Origin: Candidatus Dadabacteria bacterium
GTDB lineage: Bacteria > Desulfobacterota_D > UBA1144 > Nemesobacterales > JAJCZQ01
Assembly: GCA_030624695.1 (NCBI GenBank)
Contig: JAUXJP010000041.1
Coordinates: forward strand, 1-7,529
DNA: 7,529 nucleotides
Direction: 5' to 3'
Part shown: positions 1 to 5,973 of the stretch, piece by piece
How positions within the stretch are numbered: the stretch's first letter is position 1
Layout of the letters: every line of letters starts with the position of its first letter
Position numbers and translations under genes: made by a program
The notes under the pieces: model-generated
The model's database searches: none
What the model was told of the DNA's origin: nothing
Seen by the model: only the letters and a program-made list of their open reading frames with translations

Positions 1-729
1 AGCATTTTTAATTTTCTTGATACTCAACCCGGAAGTCTTGGACAGCTCATCAACACCCGGGTTATCACTCCCGTTATTAATTAACTGATGTGTTAGTTTG
101 TTAATTTTATTTGCCTGCTCAAGTACCCTGACAGGTAGTCTGATAAGTCTTGTCTGATCAAGCAATGACCTTGAGATTCTCTGGATAATCCACCATGATG
201 CATAAGTTGAAAATCTGTAGCCCTTTGAGTAATCATACTTCTCTACCGCTTTCATTAATCCAAGGTTTCCTTCCTGGATTAAATCTGCCATAGGCAGGCC
301 TCTTGTTAAATAGTTTTTTGCTATGCTGATAACCAGTCTGAGGTTACCTTTAATAAATTTGTTCCTGTACTCAAGAATCTTTCTTTCATTAATGATCCTT
401 AGAATCTCGAGCCTGTTGATATCTTTTGCTTTTCCAGAAGATCTTCTCTGACTGATAAGTTCTATCTTTTTGTTGATAGCATTGATACTCTTTTCAAATA
501 GTTTTATCTGAATAGAGTACTCAACTTCCTGCTTTGCAGTTAAAAGATTCTCTGAACCTATTTCCTTAAAATAATTTTGAAGAGTAAAAAAATCATCTTC
601 AGAAATAGTTTTAGACTTTGTATTCGTATTAAACTTTAGGGACTTATCCTCCGAAGAGTCCGGAGAGTTTAACGAATCATAGCTAAAATCTCCTTTCGAA
701 GCTACATACTCTTGAACTAACTCTGACAT
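1..729 (-). CDS. RNA polymerase sigma-70 family factor (RpoD/RpoS-like), 3' end cut by window edge
   Basis: This gene encodes a sigma factor that directs core RNA polymerase to promoters. My translation from the ATG at 729 stays open for 243 codons to the window edge. After a short polar N-terminus, residues 44-80 (EDDFFTLQNYFKEIG and on) match region 1.2. Residues 127-200 match region 2: GNLRLVISIAKNY, then DLIQEGNLGLMKAVEKYD, then the GYRFSTYASWWI core and LIRLPVRV. Region 3 starts near 205; the rest of region 3 and all of region 4 lie outside. The N-terminus is too short for a region 1.1, which favours a group 2 (RpoS-like) or other alternative factor over the primary sigma. Region 2.4 reads WWIIQRISRSLLDQ, where the family usually has WWIRQ. 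The start is supported by a strong GGAGGAA at 734-740. The gene is divergent from the sugar epimerase gene. Confidence 0.93.
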   Translation of the reverse strand, partial: MSELVQEYVASKGDFSYDSLNSPDSSEDKSLKFNTNTKSKTISEDDFFTLQNYFKEIGSENLLTAKQEVEYSIQIKLFEKSINAINKKIELISQRRSSGKAKDINRLEILRIINERKILEYRNKFIKGNLRLVISIAKNYLTRGLPMADLIQEGNLGLMKAVEKYDYSKGYRFSTYASWWIIQRISRSLLDQTRLIRLPVRVLEQANKINKLTHQLINNGSDNPGVDELSKTSGLSIKKIKNA

Positions 730-733
730 ATCA

Positions 734-740
734 TTCCTCC
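734..740 (-). promoter_or_regulatory. Strong ribosome binding site of the sigma factor gene
   Basis: Read on the minus strand this is GGAGGAA, followed by 4 bases and then ATG at 729. It is a near-perfect Shine-Dalgarno match and fixes the start. A second ATG at 734 overlaps it but is out of frame and meets a stop after five codons. Confidence 0.8.
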
Positions 741-761
741 ATCAAAACTGATATACACAAG

Positions 762-790
762 ATTATAATGCAATTTATATGCCAACAAAA
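762..790 (-). promoter_or_regulatory. Probable promoter of the sigma factor gene
   Basis: A perfect TATAAT -10 lies at 767-762 on the minus strand. With a 17-base spacer the -35 would be TTTTGT (790-785); TTGTTG with a 15-base spacer is an alternative. Transcription would begin near 755 and leave a leader of about 25 bases before the ATG. The -35 is weak, and such matches arise by chance in AT-rich DNA. Confidence 0.45.
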
Positions 791-858
791 TTTTGACTGC
801 ACTTTAATTTTACATCCCACATCTTGTGTGCAAAAATTAATCAATACACATTATTTTG

Positions 859-881
859 TCACATAAGAAATTGTGATGTGA
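859..881. promoter_or_regulatory. Inverted repeat in the divergent intergenic region, possible operator
   Basis: TCACA (859-863) and TGTGA (872-876) form a perfect inverted repeat with an 8-base gap; TCACAT (859-864) can also pair with ATGTGA (876-881). The arms run opposite to a CRP site (TGTGA-N6-TCACA), so this is not a standard CRP box. Further TGTGT and ACACA words occur nearby at 825-829, 846-850 and 921-925. The region lies between two divergent genes, so a regulator here could act on both. Function is inferred from symmetry and position only. Confidence 0.3.
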
Positions 882-926
882 ATTATCTTGCACATAATTA
901 TACACCAAATGACAAAAATACACACG

Positions 927-954
927 TTGATTTTTTTAAAGTATATTATAAACT
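927..954 (+). promoter_or_regulatory. Possible promoter of the epimerase gene
   Basis: TTGATT (927-932) and TAAACT (949-954) are separated by 16 bases and would start transcription about 15-20 bases before the ATG at 978. Both hexamers are imperfect and the sequence around them is almost all A and T, so this is a tentative call. Confidence 0.25.
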
Positions 955-977
955 ATATATCAGAACTTGTACAGATC

Positions 978-1901
978 ATGAGAATTTTATTAACAGGCGG
1001 AGCAGGGTTTATTGGTTCATGGGTGGCTGAAAATTATCTTAAAGAAAAACATGAAGTATTAATTTACGATAATTTGTCTTCAGGAACTGTCAAAAATATA
1101 CCACAAGATGCAGAATTCATTGAGGGTGATATTCGCGACTATTGTATGTTGGAAGAAGCCTTTAAGAAATTCCGTCCTGAAGTAATCAACCACCATGCAG
1201 CACAAATTAATGTAAGAGTTTCAGTTGATGACCCTGTTGTTGATGCAGAAACAAATATTTTAGGTTCTATCAATCTCTTACAACTATCTGTGAAATACAA
1301 CATCAGTAAATTTATTTTTGCTTCAACCGGCGGTGCTATATACGGTGAGCCAAGTATTATCCCGGTTGATGAATTAACGGATAAACAACCTTTATCGCCT
1401 TATGGAACTTCAAAACTATGCGTTGAAAACTACTTAAATTATTACAATAAAATTTACAATCTGGATTTCACGGCACTCAGATATTCGAATGTATACGGTG
1501 AGAGGCAAAATCCACATGGCGAAGCTGGTGTCGTTGCTATATTTTGTACAAATATTCTTAATGGTACGGGTTGTAAGGTTTTTGGAAGCGGGGAACAGAC
1601 AAGGGACTATGTGCACTGCAATGATGTTGCAAGGGCTAATGTTCTTAGCCTTAATTCAGTTAGTGGTATTTACAATATTGGCACTTCAGTAAGTACATCG
1701 GTAAATGACATTGTTACCAAGCTAAAGGATTTCTCTGGCATAGATTTTAAATCAGAACACCTTCCTGCAATATCAGGAGAAGTTAATCATATTTCACTTG
1801 ATAACAAACTTGCCGGCAAGGTCCTGGGATGGTCACCCCTGATCAGTTTTGATAGCGGCCTTAAAAGAACATGGAACTGGTTCAATAACAACTCGTCATA
1901 A
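978..1901 (+). CDS. NAD-dependent nucleotide-sugar epimerase, UDP-glucose 4-epimerase (GalE)-like
   Basis: A 307-residue cytosolic enzyme of the extended short-chain dehydrogenase/reductase family, most like UDP-glucose 4-epimerases, which interconvert UDP-glucose and UDP-galactose through NAD-bound 4-keto chemistry. The N-terminal Rossmann motif TGGAGFIGS is at 6-14 and the cofactor-binding acidic residue is D31 in YDNLSSG. ASTGGAIYGE (115-124) supplies the active-site Ser/Thr, and Y142-x3-K146 (YGTSK) is the catalytic pair. LRYSNVYGERQ, GEAGVVAIF and TRDYVHCNDVARA (209-220) are typical of the GalE-like branch. The frame is open from 888, but the ATG at 978 puts MRILLTGG at the N-terminus, as in the family; the upstream extension is rejected. 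No clear Shine-Dalgarno precedes it. Substrate specificity cannot be read off; other UDP-sugar epimerases or decarboxylases remain possible. Likely role: precursor supply for surface polysaccharide. Confidence 0.9.
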   Translation: MRILLTGGAGFIGSWVAENYLKEKHEVLIYDNLSSGTVKNIPQDAEFIEGDIRDYCMLEEAFKKFRPEVINHHAAQINVRVSVDDPVVDAETNILGSINLLQLSVKYNISKFIFASTGGAIYGEPSIIPVDELTDKQPLSPYGTSKLCVENYLNYYNKIYNLDFTALRYSNVYGERQNPHGEAGVVAIFCTNILNGTGCKVFGSGEQTRDYVHCNDVARANVLSLNSVSGIYNIGTSVSTSVNDIVTKLKDFSGIDFKSEHLPAISGEVNHISLDNKLAGKVLGWSPLISFDSGLKRTWNWFNNNSS

Positions 1902-1923
1902 AAACTTTATGTATATGGTTGAT

Positions 1924-1929
1924 TATAAT
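1924..1929 (+). promoter_or_regulatory. Possible -10 element before the acidic small-protein gene
   Basis: A perfect TATAAT lies in the 68-bp gap between the epimerase stop and the next start. No convincing -35 sits 16-18 bases upstream, and the TG at 1920-1921 is one base off an extended -10. It could give the two small genes their own transcript, or be chance in AT-rich DNA. Confidence 0.25.
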
Positions 1930-1956
1930 TTCTTTATTGGTATCTTTACCTGACTT

Positions 1957-1963
1957 GGAGGAA
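1957..1963 (+). promoter_or_regulatory. Ribosome binding site deciding the start of the 76-residue protein
   Basis: GGAGGAA is followed by 6 bases and the ATG at 1970. This fixes the start there and argues against the in-frame ATG at 1919, whose extra 17 hydrophobic residues would be an artefact of translating the leader. Confidence 0.75.
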
Positions 1964-1969
1964 TTAACT

Positions 1970-2200
1970 ATGTCCAAAAATGATAAATTATATGATGTAA
2001 GAGTTGCCGGAAGATATATTAAAGAAGGTATGCTTACACAGAAAAATTATGAAAGCTATATTAAGAAACTTCCCGACGTAACAGAAAAAAGCCAAATTCT
2101 AAACATTGATGAAGATGAAATTACGGAAGAAACCGAAGAGATTGAAGAAGAATCTTTAATAACCGAGAATCAAGAAGGAACTGAAACTGAAATTGAATAA
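1970..2200 (+). CDS. Small conserved-type hypothetical protein with acidic C-terminal tail
   Basis: A 76-residue protein of unknown function. Residues 1-40 form a compact, mixed-charge segment (LYDVRVAGRYIKEGMLTQKN then YESYIKKLPDVTEK) that looks like two short helices. Residues 47-76 are extremely acidic: 16 of 30 are Asp or Glu and none is Lys or Arg. I recall small proteins with a similar LYD...GxxTxKxYExYLKxLPD pattern in deltaproteobacterial genomes, but I cannot confirm a family name. No signal peptide or membrane segment is visible, so it is probably cytosolic. The strong Shine-Dalgarno suggests efficient translation. The 3' end overlaps the DUF4177-like gene by 8 bases, so the two are likely co-translated. 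The acidic tail could bind a basic partner or simply add solubility; that is speculation. Confidence 0.75.
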   Translation: MSKNDKLYDVRVAGRYIKEGMLTQKNYESYIKKLPDVTEKSQILNIDEDEITEETEEIEEESLITENQEGTETEIE

Positions 2201-2414
2201 AATCCAGAAATGGGAATATAAAGTTGTCACAACTGATTCTTTAGTGCAGGAACCACAAAACCATGACATTGCTGTTTCACAGGAAGCAAGTAATGAAAGG
2301 AAAGAATTTTCAAAAAGCAGTATTGAAAAATCCCTTAATATTTTAGGTCACGATGGCTGGGAACTTATCTCGGTGCTTCGTGAATTCTGTATATTTAAAA
2401 AATCTAATATTTAA
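2193..2414 (+). CDS. DUF4177-like small protein, probable TTG start
   Basis: A 73-residue protein with the two-part signature I associate with DUF4177: an N-terminal WEYKVVTT strand (7-14) and a C-terminal LNILGHDGWELISVL (48-62) followed by an aromatic/basic strand ending IFKK. Between them, residues 18-43 form a polar, longer-than-usual insert. The family is small, cytosolic and of unknown function. The frame has no ATG or GTG in a usable position: it opens after a stop at 2160-2162 and the first plausible initiator is TTG at 2193, just six codons before WEYKVV, where family members normally begin. This overlaps the upstream gene by 8 bases and suggests translational coupling; only a weak AAGGAA (2175-2180) lies upstream. 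The gene ends 9 bases from the convergent guaA stop. Confidence 0.75.
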   Translation: MNKIQKWEYKVVTTDSLVQEPQNHDIAVSQEASNERKEFSKSSIEKSLNILGHDGWELISVLREFCIFKKSNI

Positions 2415-2423
2415 TCCGTAAAG

Positions 2424-3956
2424 TTATTCCCACTCGATTGTGCTCGGCGGTTTGGTCGAAATATCGTATACTACCCTGTTAACACCTTTTACCTCGTTAA
2501 TTATCCTTACTGATATCTTCTCAAGAAGTTCGGGGGGTATTCTTGCCCAGCTTGCTGTCATACCGTCAACGCTTGTTACGGCCCTTAGGGCAATTACGTT
2601 GTCATAAGTCCTCTCATCACCCATTACACCTACAGTCCGTATCGGGAGGAATACGCAAAATGCCTGCCATATATTATCATATTCACCGCCCTGCTTTAAC
2701 TCCTGAATAAAGATATGATCGGCCTGGCGAAGTACCAGGAGAGATTCCTCTGTAATTTCACCTATTATTCTGATAGCAAGACCGGGCCCTGGAAAGGGGT
2801 GCCTCTCTAAAAGTCCATCAGGTACACCTAAAGTACGGCCTACTTCCCTTACCTCATCTTTAAATAGTTCTCTTAATGGTTCGACAAGTTTTAGATTCAT
2901 TCTTTCGGGTAATCCGCCAACATTGTGGTGAGATTTAATCGTTGCCGAAGGCCCCTTAACACTCACACTCTCAATCACATCAGGATACAGGGTGCCCTGT
3001 GCAAGGAACTCAGCATTGGAAAATTTATGTGCTTCTTCATCAAATACGTTAATAAATTCTTCACCTATAATTTTTCTTTTCTTTTCAGGATCAATTACAC
3101 CGCTGAGTTTTGATAAGAATCTTTTTCCTGCTTCAACATCTATGAGATTAAGTTCGAGTTCTTTATAGTTTTTAACAACCTCTTCAGTTTCATTTAGTCT
3201 CATAAGTCCGGTATCCACAAATACACATGTGAGGTTATTGCCAATTGCTTCTTTTAATAAAACTGCTGTTACCGTTGAATCCACACCGCCGGATAGTGCG
3301 CATATTACTTTTGAATCCCCCACAGTTTCCCTGATATTCCTTATACTGCTTTCAACAAATGACTCCGGGTTCCACAGGCCCTTGCATTCAGAAATCTTAT
3401 AAATAAAGTTAGACAATATTTGTTTTCCAAGCAGTGTATGTACTACTTCCGGATGAAACTGGGTACCATAAATTTTGAGGGATTTACTTTTTATAGCCGC
3501 TACAGGGGTATTGTCAGTAAATGCTACGGAAATAAAGTCTTCGGGTATTTCAAGGACTTTATCACTATGAGACATCCAAACATCGGTTGCCGCTGGTATT
3601 TCTGAAAAAAGATCGTCAGTTTTGCTGGTATTAATGGTAGCGGGTCCGAATTCTCTTTTATCCGACTTTTCGACTTTACCGCCAAGCAACTGGACAATTA
3701 ACTGCATGCCGTAGCAGATTCCAAGTACCGGAATACCAAGACCTAATATCTTATTATCTACTTTTGGTGAACCATCATCCCACACGCTTGAAGGTCCTCC
3801 GGAAAAAATAATTGCGTTTGGAGACAGTTCTATAATTTCATCGACTGAAGTATTAAAGGGTTTAATCTCTGAATATACACCAAGCTCTCTTACACGCCTT
3901 GCTATGAGCTGTGTGTACTGAGAACCAAAATCTAAGACCAGTACATTTTCTGACAT
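2424..3956 (-). CDS. guaA: GMP synthase (glutamine-hydrolysing)
   Basis: This cytosolic enzyme converts XMP, ATP and glutamine to GMP, the last step of guanine nucleotide synthesis. At 510 residues it has the usual full bacterial length. The N-terminal class I glutamine amidotransferase domain (about 1-190) shows the triad: C81 in GICYGMQ, H168 and E170 in QFHPE. The ATP pyrophosphatase domain follows, with its P-loop SGGVDST at 222-228. The C-terminal dimerisation domain contains HPFPGPGLAIR (386-396) and ends in the conserved TIEWE. No key residue is missing. It starts 18 bases after the guaB stop, so the two are surely one operon. The start gives the canonical VLVLDFGSQYTQLIARR beginning, yet no good Shine-Dalgarno precedes it. 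Confidence 0.98.
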   Translation of the reverse strand: MSENVLVLDFGSQYTQLIARRVRELGVYSEIKPFNTSVDEIIELSPNAIIFSGGPSSVWDDGSPKVDNKILGLGIPVLGICYGMQLIVQLLGGKVEKSDKREFGPATINTSKTDDLFSEIPAATDVWMSHSDKVLEIPEDFISVAFTDNTPVAAIKSKSLKIYGTQFHPEVVHTLLGKQILSNFIYKISECKGLWNPESFVESSIRNIRETVGDSKVICALSGGVDSTVTAVLLKEAIGNNLTCVFVDTGLMRLNETEEVVKNYKELELNLIDVEAGKRFLSKLSGVIDPEKKRKIIGEEFINVFDEEAHKFSNAEFLAQGTLYPDVIESVSVKGPSATIKSHHNVGGLPERMNLKLVEPLRELFKDEVREVGRTLGVPDGLLERHPFPGPGLAIRIIGEITEESLLVLRQADHIFIQELKQGGEYDNIWQAFCVFLPIRTVGVMGDERTYDNVIALRAVTSVDGMTASWARIPPELLEKISVRIINEVKGVNRVVYDISTKPPSTIEWE

Positions 3957-3974
3957 TTCTATAATGGATGGATT

Positions 3975-5444
3975 CTATTCTATCCTGTAGTTAGGAGCTT
4001 CATTGGTAATAATTACATCATGGACATGACTTTCCTTAAAGCCTGCATTTGTTATTCTTACGAATTTTGCATTGGATCTGAGTTTGTTAAGATTTAAACA
4101 CCCCGTGTAGCCCATACCAGACTTCACTCCACCGACTAACTGATATATTATACTTCCGAGCGATCCCCTATGGGGTACCCTTCCCCCGATTCCTTCAGGT
4201 ACAAATTTTGAGTCTTCATCTACACTATCCTGGGAATACCTGTCTTTACTTCCCTGCTTCATAGCTTCTATTGAGCCCATTCCCCTGTATACCTTGTAAG
4301 ACCTTCCCTGGAACAACACTGTTTCCCCTGGTGCTTCGTCCGTACCTGCAAACAAGTTGCCGATCATCACGGAATATGCCCCTGATGCCAGGGCTTTTGT
4401 AATATCACCTGAATACTTTATTCCACCATCAGCAATTATGGGGACATTCTTTTTTGAAGCTGCTTTCGAGACTTCACTGATAGCAGTAATTTGCGGTACT
4501 CCTATGCCGGCAATAATTCGTGTAGTACAGATTGATCCTGGTCCTACCCCGACTTTAAGGGCATCCGCACCGGCTTTGATTAATGCTTCTGCTCCAGCAG
4601 AAGTTGCAATATTACCGGCGATTACTTCAATATTTTTAAAATTTTTCTTTATATATTTAACACTGTCTACTACTCTCTTAGAATGAGCATGCGCGGTATC
4701 AATAATAACTACATCACAGCCTACAGATAGTAACTTATCCACCCTTTCATCCATATCTGATGAAACGCCAACAGCACCACCGCATCTTAGTCTTCCCATG
4801 GTGTCCTTGGACGCATTAGGGAATTTTTCAATTTTTTCAATGTCCTTCATGGTTATAAGTCCACGAAGGCGAAAACGGGAGTCAACAACAGGGAGTTTTT
4901 CAATCTTAAATCTGTGAAGCAGTTCCTTAGCTTCTTCCAGTGTTGTTCCTTCTTTTGCTGTTACAAGATCTTTTTTAGGGGTCATTACCTTTTCAATTTT
5001 ATAATCAAGATTTTTTTCAAATCTGAGGTCCCTATTTGTTATTATTCCATTTAATGTGCCGTCATTCTTAATAACGGGAAGACCCGTTATCCCAAATTTA
5101 TTCATTATATTAAGGGCATCTTCCACGAGCTGGTTTGGTTTTACAGTAAGTGGGTTTACAATCATACCGCTTTCGAATTTCTTTACTTTTTCTACTTCAG
5201 ATGCCTGAAAGTCAGCCGACATATTCTTATGAATAATACCAATACCGCCTTCCTGGGCCATTGTTATTGCAGTATGGGCCTCAGTAACGGTATCCATTGC
5301 TGCACTTACAAGTGGGATATTTAATTTTATTCCGGGAGTTAGTTGGGTTGATACGTCGACATCAGTGGGCAAAATCTGAGAGTAAGAAGGTACGAGTAAA
5401 ACATCGTCAAATGTTAAGGCTTCTTCAACCTTACCTACGCTCAT
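3975..5444 (-). CDS. guaB: Inosine-5'-monophosphate dehydrogenase (IMPDH)
   Basis: This enzyme oxidises IMP to XMP with NAD+, the rate-limiting step towards GMP; GuaA next door uses the product. The 489 residues match the normal bacterial length. The barrel begins with LTFDDVLLVPSYS (10-22), is interrupted by two CBS domains (about 93-205) that bind adenine/guanine nucleotides in the family, and resumes at 206. The catalytic loop GPGSICTTR has C306. DGGI is at 339-342, YRGMGS at 386-391, and the mobile flap has R402 and Y403 in DRYSQ. One oddity is GRLRCGGAVG (218-227), where GRLRVGAAVG is usual, adding a cysteine. The ATG at 5444 shares its A with the upstream stop (TAATG), and AAAGGAA lies at a good distance, so translation is probably coupled to the basic-tail protein. 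Confidence 0.98.
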   Translation of the reverse strand: MSVGKVEEALTFDDVLLVPSYSQILPTDVDVSTQLTPGIKLNIPLVSAAMDTVTEAHTAITMAQEGGIGIIHKNMSADFQASEVEKVKKFESGMIVNPLTVKPNQLVEDALNIMNKFGITGLPVIKNDGTLNGIITNRDLRFEKNLDYKIEKVMTPKKDLVTAKEGTTLEEAKELLHRFKIEKLPVVDSRFRLRGLITMKDIEKIEKFPNASKDTMGRLRCGGAVGVSSDMDERVDKLLSVGCDVVIIDTAHAHSKRVVDSVKYIKKNFKNIEVIAGNIATSAGAEALIKAGADALKVGVGPGSICTTRIIAGIGVPQITAISEVSKAASKKNVPIIADGGIKYSGDITKALASGAYSVMIGNLFAGTDEAPGETVLFQGRSYKVYRGMGSIEAMKQGSKDRYSQDSVDEDSKFVPEGIGGRVPHRGSLGSIIYQLVGGVKSGMGYTGCLNLNKLRSNAKFVRITNAGFKESHVHDVIITNEAPNYRIE

Positions 5445-5869
5445 TATTTAGTTCCTTTAGTTTTTTTTGCAGTTACTTTTTTCTCTACGGTTTTTTTAGG
5501 CCTAGGTGCTTTTTGTGGTGCTTTTTGTGGTGCTTTCGGGGCAGCTGTCTTTGAAGCTCTTGGCTTCTTTTTAGGCTTTTCTATTATAATTTGCTTTGCG
5601 GTACTCGGTGTTAATAATATTTCCAGAACTTTTTTCCTCATCTCGGGAAGCCCTACTCCAAGTTCAACCTCAATCTCCTGCTGTTTATCTAATAGATGTA
5701 TAAATACAGGTAATACACCAACAAATGTCTCAGAATCAACTCTTTCAAATCCAAGTGCTTTAAGCAGTTTTTTCTGGAATACCGGAAAATCTACTGTTGC
5801 AATTTCAGCCGTTTCCTGTGGTAATAATCCGTCCTGGCTCACGCTTACTTTTATCTTTGTAGCTTTCAT
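5444..5869 (-). CDS. Hypothetical protein with small N-terminal domain and lysine/proline/alanine-rich basic tail
   Basis: I do not recognise this 141-residue protein. Residues 1-97 look like a folded alpha/beta domain: an N-terminal strand (ATKIKVSVSQDG), a helix around 28-41 (FPVFQKKLLKALGF), a hydrophobic segment VGVLPVFIHLL (50-60), a strand EIEVELGVG (65-73) and a helix EMRKKVLEILL (76-86). Residues 98-141 form a disordered tail with 16 Lys and 2 Arg against one Glu, including a KAPQ repeat. Such tails resemble histone H1-like or ribosome-associated extensions and may bind nucleic acid, but this is inference. No signal peptide or membrane segment is seen. The ATG at 5869 is the first in frame, three codons after a stop. 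Upstream lie 104 bp without a gene or clear terminator; a GGAG is present but about 15 bases away. The one-base overlap with guaB argues for linked expression. Confidence 0.8.
   Translation of the reverse strand: MKATKIKVSVSQDGLLPQETAEIATVDFPVFQKKLLKALGFERVDSETFVGVLPVFIHLLDKQQEIEVELGVGLPEMRKKVLEILLTPSTAKQIIIEKPKKKPRASKTAAPKAPQKAPQKAPRPKKTVEKKVTAKKTKGTK
5452..5458 (-). promoter_or_regulatory. guaB ribosome binding site inside the upstream gene, next to the TAATG junction
   Basis: AAAGGAA on the minus strand lies 7 bases before the guaB ATG, inside the last codons of the 141-residue gene. The stop TAA (5446-5444) and start ATG (5444-5442) share one base. This arrangement typically lets terminating ribosomes restart at once. 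Confidence 0.7.
5505..5540 (-). repeat. 12-bp tandem repeat encoding KAPQ units
   Basis: Plus-strand GGTGCTTTTTGT occurs twice in perfect tandem (5505-5516, 5517-5528), followed by a diverged third copy GGTGCTTTCGGG (5529-5540). On the coding strand they give KAPQ-KAPQ-type repeats in the basic tail. The unit keeps the frame, so copy number could change without breaking the gene. Confidence 0.8.
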
Positions 5870-5973
5870 AATATACTATTACACTCCATTTCTATTTGAT
5901 TAGAATAACTGCTTTTTCCCAAAGTATTAAAACGGTTATATTACAAGAACAAGAGTTATTAAGCAAGGATACA

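Noticed and set aside
793..798. TTGACT as a plus-strand -35 element
   Set aside because: No acceptable -10 lies 16-18 bases downstream (the only similar word, TACATC, is 12 bases away).
859..876. CRP/FNR binding site
   Set aside because: The half-sites are in the reverse arrangement and spacing (TCACA-N8-TGTGA) compared with TGTGA-N6-TCACA, and TTGAT-N4-ATCAA is absent.
888..977. In-frame N-terminal extension of the epimerase from the ATG at 888
   Set aside because: The added 30 residues do not resemble the family. The ATG at 978 puts the Rossmann motif at the expected distance from the N-terminus, and the upstream part is AT-rich promoter-like DNA.
824..1030. 68-codon plus-strand frame overlapping the epimerase start
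   Set aside because: It crosses intergenic DNA into the epimerase gene in another frame, has no domain and no ribosome binding site.
4357..4686. 109-codon frame opposite guaB
   Set aside because: It is antisense to the conserved catalytic region of guaB; its composition follows from the guaB codons.
5870..5973. Terminator or strong promoter between the zinc-ribbon gene and the basic-tail gene
   Set aside because: No GC-rich stem with a T-tract is present. Promoter-like pairs such as TTGCTT-17-TAATAT match only about half the consensus.
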